Below, in pieces: positions 6,208-9,317 of a stretch of DNA of 9,317 nucleotides. The stretch spans positions 1 to 9,317 of the forward strand of contig CAAFWX010000183.1 of NCBI GenBank assembly GCA_900766795.1. The letters are read 5' to 3'. The position numbers and the translations under genes were made by a program. A model generated the notes under the pieces. The model was not told the origin of the DNA. It searched no databases and saw only the letters and a program-made list of their open reading frames with translations. Within the stretch, counting starts at the first letter, position 1. Each line of letters opens with the position of its first letter. Source of the DNA: Oscillospiraceae bacterium. GTDB lineage: Bacteria > Bacillota_A > Clostridia > Oscillospirales > Ruminococcaceae.

Positions 6208-6240
6208 CAAAAGACCCCCGAAGCCTGCGCTTCGGAGGTC
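6208..6240 (-). terminator. Intrinsic terminator of the SDR gene
   Basis: Read on the minus strand, a 12-bp stem GACCTCCGAAGC / GCTTCGGGGGTC (one mismatch, 4-nt loop; 6213-6240) is followed by TTTT (6212-6209). It lies 18 nt past the SDR stop and faces the plus-strand terminator at 6127-6166. Confidence 0.75.
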
Positions 6241-6258
6241 GGAAAAACAGAAGAAGTA

Positions 6259-7020
6259 TCAGCCGAGGAAGCTGCCAAAGTCGGTAACCAGAACCTGACC
6301 GGTTATGGCTCTGGACTCGTCGCTTGCAAGGAACAGCAGAATATTTGCCACGTCCTCGGGCTTGCAGGGCTGGGTCTTCATATTGCTGTGAGCAGCCATC
6401 GCGCCGAACATATCCATGTCCATGTTATCATGGTTCATTCCTGCGACCATGGGGGTCAGAATCGTGCCCGGGCAGACCGCGTTGCAGCGGATTCCCTCTG
6501 CCTGAAAACGGAGCGCAGTGTGCTTTGTAACGCCGATTACCGCAGCCTTTGAAGCAACATATGCCGCACCGCCGCTGCCCCTGACGCCCGCAACGCTCGC
6601 AACGTTTACGATAGAAGCGCCGCTCTTCATCTTTTGAAGAGCCGCACGCATGCAGCGCATTGTTCCCTTTTCATTCGTTTCCACAATACGGTCAAGGTCC
6701 TCGTCGGTGTAGCGGTCGATAGGCTTAAGACCCTCCTCGAGAATGCCCGCGTTGTTCACAAGAATGTCTATCTTGCCGAACTTCTCCTCCGCAGCTGCCA
6801 TCAGCTTGTCTGCGTCGCCGCTCTTTGAAATGTCCGTTGCAACCGCAAGCACAGAACCGCCCGCTTCGGTTATCTCCTTTGCGACAGCCTCAAGCGCCGC
6901 TTCGCGTCTTGCCGTTATGACAACCGCCGCGCCCTCCTTGGCGAAAAGCTTTGCGGTTGCTGCGCCGACTCCCGAGTTTCCGCCTGTGATGATAGCAACT
7001 TTTCCCTGTAAACGATTCAT
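6259..7020 (-). CDS. Short-chain dehydrogenase/reductase (classical SDR)
   Basis: 253 residues, the usual length of a classical SDR; a cytosolic NAD(P)-dependent oxidoreductase. Seen in order: T-G-G-N-S-G-V-G (12-19) for dinucleotide binding, Arg38-Arg39 after strand 2 (suggesting NADP preference), Asp63, N-N-A-G (89-92), and the catalytic set Asn116, Ser142, Tyr154 and Lys158 (Y-V-A-S-K), then P-G at 184-185. The substrate-binding loop is unusually rich in Met and acidic residues (M-N-H-D-N-M-D-M-D-M-F at 195-205). Substrate unknown: sugar alcohol, steroid, bile acid and fatty acyl reductases share this fold. The start at 7020 has AAGGAG (7029-7034) 8 nt upstream; a longer open frame to 7218 is rejected because the consensus promoter lies inside it. 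Regulation by a repressor at the 7051-7065 palindrome is plausible. Confidence 0.92.
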   Translation of the reverse strand: MNRLQGKVAIITGGNSGVGAATAKLFAKEGAAVVITARREAALEAVAKEITEAGGSVLAVATDISKSGDADKLMAAAEEKFGKIDILVNNAGILEEGLKPIDRYTDEDLDRIVETNEKGTMRCMRAALQKMKSGASIVNVASVAGVRGSGGAAYVASKAAVIGVTKHTALRFQAEGIRCNAVCPGTILTPMVAGMNHDNMDMDMFGAMAAHSNMKTQPCKPEDVANILLFLASDESRAITGQVLVTDFGSFLG

Positions 7021-7028
7021 GCTGATTA

Positions 7029-7034
7029 CTCCTT
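7029..7034 (-). promoter_or_regulatory. Ribosome binding site fixing the SDR start at 7020
   Basis: AAGGAG on the minus strand, 8 nt before ATG 7020-7018. It supports this start over the in-frame upstream ATG at 7218, which lies before the promoter. Confidence 0.85.
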
Positions 7035-7050
7035 TTCCGTAATGGTTTTC

Positions 7051-7065
7051 GGTGGAAATTCCACC
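7051..7065. promoter_or_regulatory. Candidate operator in the SDR leader
   Basis: GGTGGAAATTCCACC is a perfect palindrome with 7-bp half-sites around a central A. It starts about 10 bp downstream of the SDR -10 box, so it covers the first transcribed bases, a classic repressor position. Alternatively the transcript could form a small hairpin there. Confidence 0.55.
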
Positions 7066-7075
7066 CGTTAATAAT

Positions 7076-7104
7076 ATTATACCGTTGTCGAAAAGTGTTG
7101 TCAA
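7076..7104 (-). promoter_or_regulatory. Consensus sigma-A promoter for the SDR gene
   Basis: On the minus strand: TTGACA (7104-7099), 17-bp spacer, TATAAT (7081-7076). Both boxes match the consensus perfectly. Transcription would start near 7069. Confidence 0.9.
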
Positions 7105-7174
7105 GTGATGGAACTCCCAATGTTCGGCGGCGTTTTTTGTGCCGCTCGACGAAACGGAATCTTCCTTACAGATA

Positions 7175-7203
7175 TTGACTATTCGCTTTGCATGAAGTAT
7201 AAT
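7175..7203 (+). promoter_or_regulatory. Sigma-A promoter for the second S41 gene
   Basis: TTGACT (7175-7180), 17-bp spacer, TATAAT (7198-7203). AAGGAG (7224-7229) follows 6 nt before ATG 7236. It is divergent from the SDR promoter; the -35 boxes are 70 bp apart. Confidence 0.85.
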
Positions 7204-7235
7204 ACATTTGAACAACATTTTATAAGGAGCTATCT

Positions 7236-8690
7236 ATGAAGAAGCCTGCAACAATTTTTACAATATGCGGCGCTGTTTTGGCTGCCGCGGCATTGTTTCT
7301 GACGGTTGGCGCTACGCTGTTATTCCGCGTGCGGGTCCGGGCTATGATTGCGGCGGCGGTTTTTTCGGTTGGGTGCTTTGCCGCGGCGGCGGGATTCGCC
7401 GAGAAGAAAAAGCGCTGTGTTATCACATTGTCAGCCGTGGCTGCGCTGCTTACCCTCGGCATTGTCTTTGGGTATTTCTGCAACCCGTATGCAAACTCGA
7501 TTTCTCTGCACGCGGGAGGATTCACTCTTGACGCTGCCGAAATGATTTCAAAAGCGGACGCCGAAGCCGATATAAAGGAAGCCTACGCGCATTTGAAAAA
7601 AGTCCACCCGCTGTTCAAAAACTCCGTCCCGCAGGAAACAAAAGCCGCTTACCTCGACGCGCTTTCTTCCGTTCCGAGCGAGGGAATGACCTGCGCGGAA
7701 CTTAGAAGATGTATCGAAAAAATGCTGTCAACGCTCGGGGACGCTCACACATGCGTTGTTTCCTACCCCGCGTCGGAGCGCTATCCCATCGACTACGGGG
7801 AACTCGTCAAGGGCAGGGGACTTGCCATAACCGAGATTAACGGCGAGCCGCTGCAATCTTTCTTCGAGGCACACAGGGACTTATTCTCCTACGAAGCGGA
7901 AAGCCGGGCGCTGGGGCAGCTTTACGACAACCTTATCTCGGACACGGGGCTGGAATTTCTCGGGCTTGGCACGGAAGTGACCCTCACCTACGAAAACGAA
8001 ACCGAGCGTATCGAGCGCCGCTATACCGACGCGGACTTTGTTTCCTACGCGGAATACATGGAACGAAACGCCGAGTACTACAACCCGGACGAGAACTTCG
8101 TGCATTATGAGCTTTATCCCGACGAGGATTATGCGCTGCTAACTCTTAACAGCTGCAACTACAACAAGGAATACTGCGAAACGCTTCAGAATATGTTCAC
8201 GCAGGTTTCGCAGGAGGGCATAAACCACGTCATTGTGGACCTCAGAAGAAACAGCGGCGGCTCGGACACGGTTGCGTGGGAGTTTATCTCCTACCTCGGT
8301 ACGGACAGCTTCACAACGGTAAACTATGAGCAGCGGCTCGGTTTCCTGACGATGAGTTCCAACTCCGCGCTTTGGGAAACCGAGAAGCGCAATCCCGTTT
8401 TCGGCGGCGACGTGACAATTCTCACCTCGGCGGAATCGTTCAGCTCGGCAATGCTTTTCCCGCTCTACATACAGGAAAACTCCCTCGGGAGGATTGTCGG
8501 GGAGATTCCGGGAAACTCCGTCAACGGCTATGGCGATATCGCAACGTTCAGCCTGAAAAACTCAGGGCTTGTTATGAGCGTTTCAACCAAAAAGTTCACC
8601 CGCGCCGTCGGCTCTGGGGATTTCCTCATTCCCGACGTTCAATGCAGCAGCGGCGAGGCGCTTGACTTTGCGCTTTCGCTTTTCTCGTAA
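7236..8690 (+). CDS. Second membrane-anchored S41 family peptidase
   Basis: 484 residues. Three hydrophobic segments (about 6-30, 35-54, 61-81) precede the catalytic region, which is predicted outside the membrane, although the basic stretch R-V-R-V-R between helices 1 and 2 makes the topology less certain. L-G-D-A-H-T at 167-172 gives the tricorn-type catalytic His171; K-G-R-G-L-A-I-T-E-I-N-G-E at 192-204 looks PDZ-like; V-I-V-D-L-R-R-N-S-G-G-S is at 332-343; and S-A-E-S-F-S-S-A-M at 398-406 places the nucleophile at Ser403. G-E-I-P-G-N-S-V-N-G-Y-G-D (422-434) replaces the segment that carries Lys in CtpA, so a Ser/His mechanism is inferred. It resembles the peptidase at 650-2299 in architecture but differs in helix number and loop lengths, so a recent duplication is unlikely. 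Single-gene unit; substrate unknown. Confidence 0.88.
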   Translation: MKKPATIFTICGAVLAAAALFLTVGATLLFRVRVRAMIAAAVFSVGCFAAAAGFAEKKKRCVITLSAVAALLTLGIVFGYFCNPYANSISLHAGGFTLDAAEMISKADAEADIKEAYAHLKKVHPLFKNSVPQETKAAYLDALSSVPSEGMTCAELRRCIEKMLSTLGDAHTCVVSYPASERYPIDYGELVKGRGLAITEINGEPLQSFFEAHRDLFSYEAESRALGQLYDNLISDTGLEFLGLGTEVTLTYENETERIERRYTDADFVSYAEYMERNAEYYNPDENFVHYELYPDEDYALLTLNSCNYNKEYCETLQNMFTQVSQEGINHVIVDLRRNSGGSDTVAWEFISYLGTDSFTTVNYEQRLGFLTMSSNSALWETEKRNPVFGGDVTILTSAESFSSAMLFPLYIQENSLGRIVGEIPGNSVNGYGDIATFSLKNSGLVMSVSTKKFTRAVGSGDFLIPDVQCSSGEALDFALSLFS

Positions 8691-8701
8691 TCCCCCCTTT
8701 T

Positions 8702-8732
8702 ACGGCGCCCCGAACGGGCGCTGTTTTTTTTT
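8702..8732 (+). terminator. Intrinsic terminator of the second S41 gene
   Basis: ACGGCGCCC (8702-8710) pairs with GGGCGCTGT (8716-8724 region; one G-T pair) over a CGAAC loop, followed by a run of nine T (8724-8732). Confidence 0.85.
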
Positions 8733-8765
8733 CGAAAGGCGGGCGCAGCGCCGCAGGATACTCCG

Positions 8766-8822
8766 AAAAAAAGTTAAACCCCGATAGCCGACGGCGTTTT
8801 ATTCGCCGAAGGGTCGGGGTTT
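8766..8822 (-). terminator. Terminator of the DUF4097-type gene
   Basis: AAACCCCGA (8776-8784) pairs with TCGGGGTTT (8814-8822), with an inner CGGCG/CGCCG stem (8792-8796, 8804-8808). On the minus strand the stem is followed by AAC and seven T (8772-8766). It faces the plus-strand terminator at 8702-8732. Confidence 0.8.
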
Positions 8823-8873
8823 ATAATTAACTCAAGGTCGGTTTGTGGCTGACCGCCCCGAGATAATTGACGG

Positions 8874-9317
8874 TTAAGCCTGAGTTACGATGATGTTGCC
8901 GCTGACGAGATTTGCACAGATGCTGTGCTTGTTTTCGCCGCCGAACTCGCCCGAGGTGCCTTTGCCGAGGTTTACAAAGCTGCCCTTTGCCGCGCCGAGG
9001 TCGGTTTTCAGCGTTCCCGAGATTCCGTCAAGGGTTATCACCGCGCCCGCCTGCTCGGGAAGCGTGATTTTCACGTCGCCGCTCACGGCGCTGACCTTAA
9101 GGTCGGCGTTCCACTCCGCGTAGCTGACGTCTATATTGCCCGAGGCAACGGAGATTTCTCCCGCGCCCGCTGCGCCCTCGATAACGGTCTTTCCCGAAAC
9201 GGAATTGATGGCGTATTTCTCGGACTTATAGCCCAGTACAGTCGTGCTTCCCGATACGTTTCCTACGCGAAGCAGCTTCGCGGTGTTTTTGGTGGTGTTC
9301 GCGAGAGTTATGTCGCC
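8874..9317 (-). CDS. DUF4097-type beta-repeat protein, C-terminal part (5' end outside window)
   Basis: The frame is open on the minus strand from the window edge to TAA at 8876-8874, giving 147 visible residues; the in-frame GTG at 9086 is internal. The protein is a series of short beta-strand repeats with recurring S-G-(D/N/K)-(I/V/T) turns: S-G-K-T-V-I, A-S-G-N-I-D-V, V-S-G-D-V-K-I-T-L, I-S-G-T-L-K-T-D and, at the end, V-S-G-N-I-I-V. This pattern, including a 'V-S-G-D-V-x-I-x-L-P' step, is typical of DUF4097 putative-adhesin proteins, which form a beta-helix-like domain, often behind a membrane anchor or a DUF1700-type partner. No anchor is visible in this part. Its role here cannot be stated; a cell-surface or envelope function is an inference from the family. 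Confidence 0.8.
   Translation of the reverse strand, partial: GDITLANTTKNTAKLLRVGNVSGSTTVLGYKSEKYAINSVSGKTVIEGAAGAGEISVASGNIDVSYAEWNADLKVSAVSGDVKITLPEQAGAVITLDGISGTLKTDLGAAKGSFVNLGKGTSGEFGGENKHSICANLVSGNIIVTQA

Noticed and set aside
7021..7218. Extended N-terminus for the SDR from an ATG at 7218
   Set aside because: The consensus promoter (7076-7104) and the ribosome binding site (7029-7034) lie inside it, and the extra residues do not match any SDR N-terminus.
9084..9086. GTG as the start of the DUF4097-type gene
   Set aside because: The frame stays open to the window edge and the beta-repeat pattern continues upstream, so the GTG is an internal valine codon.

Overview
The window looks like a chromosomal segment of a Gram-positive Clostridia member, most likely a gut Oscillospiraceae/Ruminococcaceae relative. 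This is an inference. It rests on moderately high GC, strong AGGAGG-type ribosome binding sites, near-consensus sigma-A promoters with 17-bp spacers, intrinsic terminators at most gene ends, and families common in that group (membrane S41 peptidases, a DUF4097-type protein, a probable DUF4867-type protein). No rRNA, tRNA, CRISPR array, transposase or phage gene was seen.

Layout: (1) 1-2299, the 3' end of an ABC-2-type permease gene, followed 10 bp later by a four-helix membrane-anchored S41 peptidase, closed by a terminator. (2) 2435-4168, an intracellular GH13 alpha-amylase-family enzyme with its own promoter and an unusual Pro/Ala-rich linker plus C-terminal helical tail. (3) 4169-5463, an unrecognised polytopic membrane protein, flanked on both sides by copies of a palindromic 'TAGGGGC...GCCCCTA' intergenic element; one copy also supplies the amylase terminator. 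(4) 5404-6166, a probable DUF4867-type cupin-like protein behind a very strong promoter. (5) 6208-7104 on the minus strand, an SDR oxidoreductase with a consensus promoter and a 15-bp palindrome at the start of its transcript. (6) 7175-8732, a second membrane S41 peptidase, divergent from the SDR. (7) 8766-9317 on the minus strand, the C-terminal part of a DUF4097-type beta-repeat protein running off the window.

Only the permease and first peptidase look co-transcribed; the other genes appear to be single-gene units. The genes do not form one obvious pathway. Plausible themes are alpha-glucan use (GH13) and cell-envelope or secreted-peptide functions (permease, two S41 peptidases, DUF4097-type protein). 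The least explained items are the GH13 tail, the unknown membrane protein between the two palindromic elements, the permease-peptidase pair, and the palindrome in the SDR leader. No intergenic stretch exceeds 300 bp.
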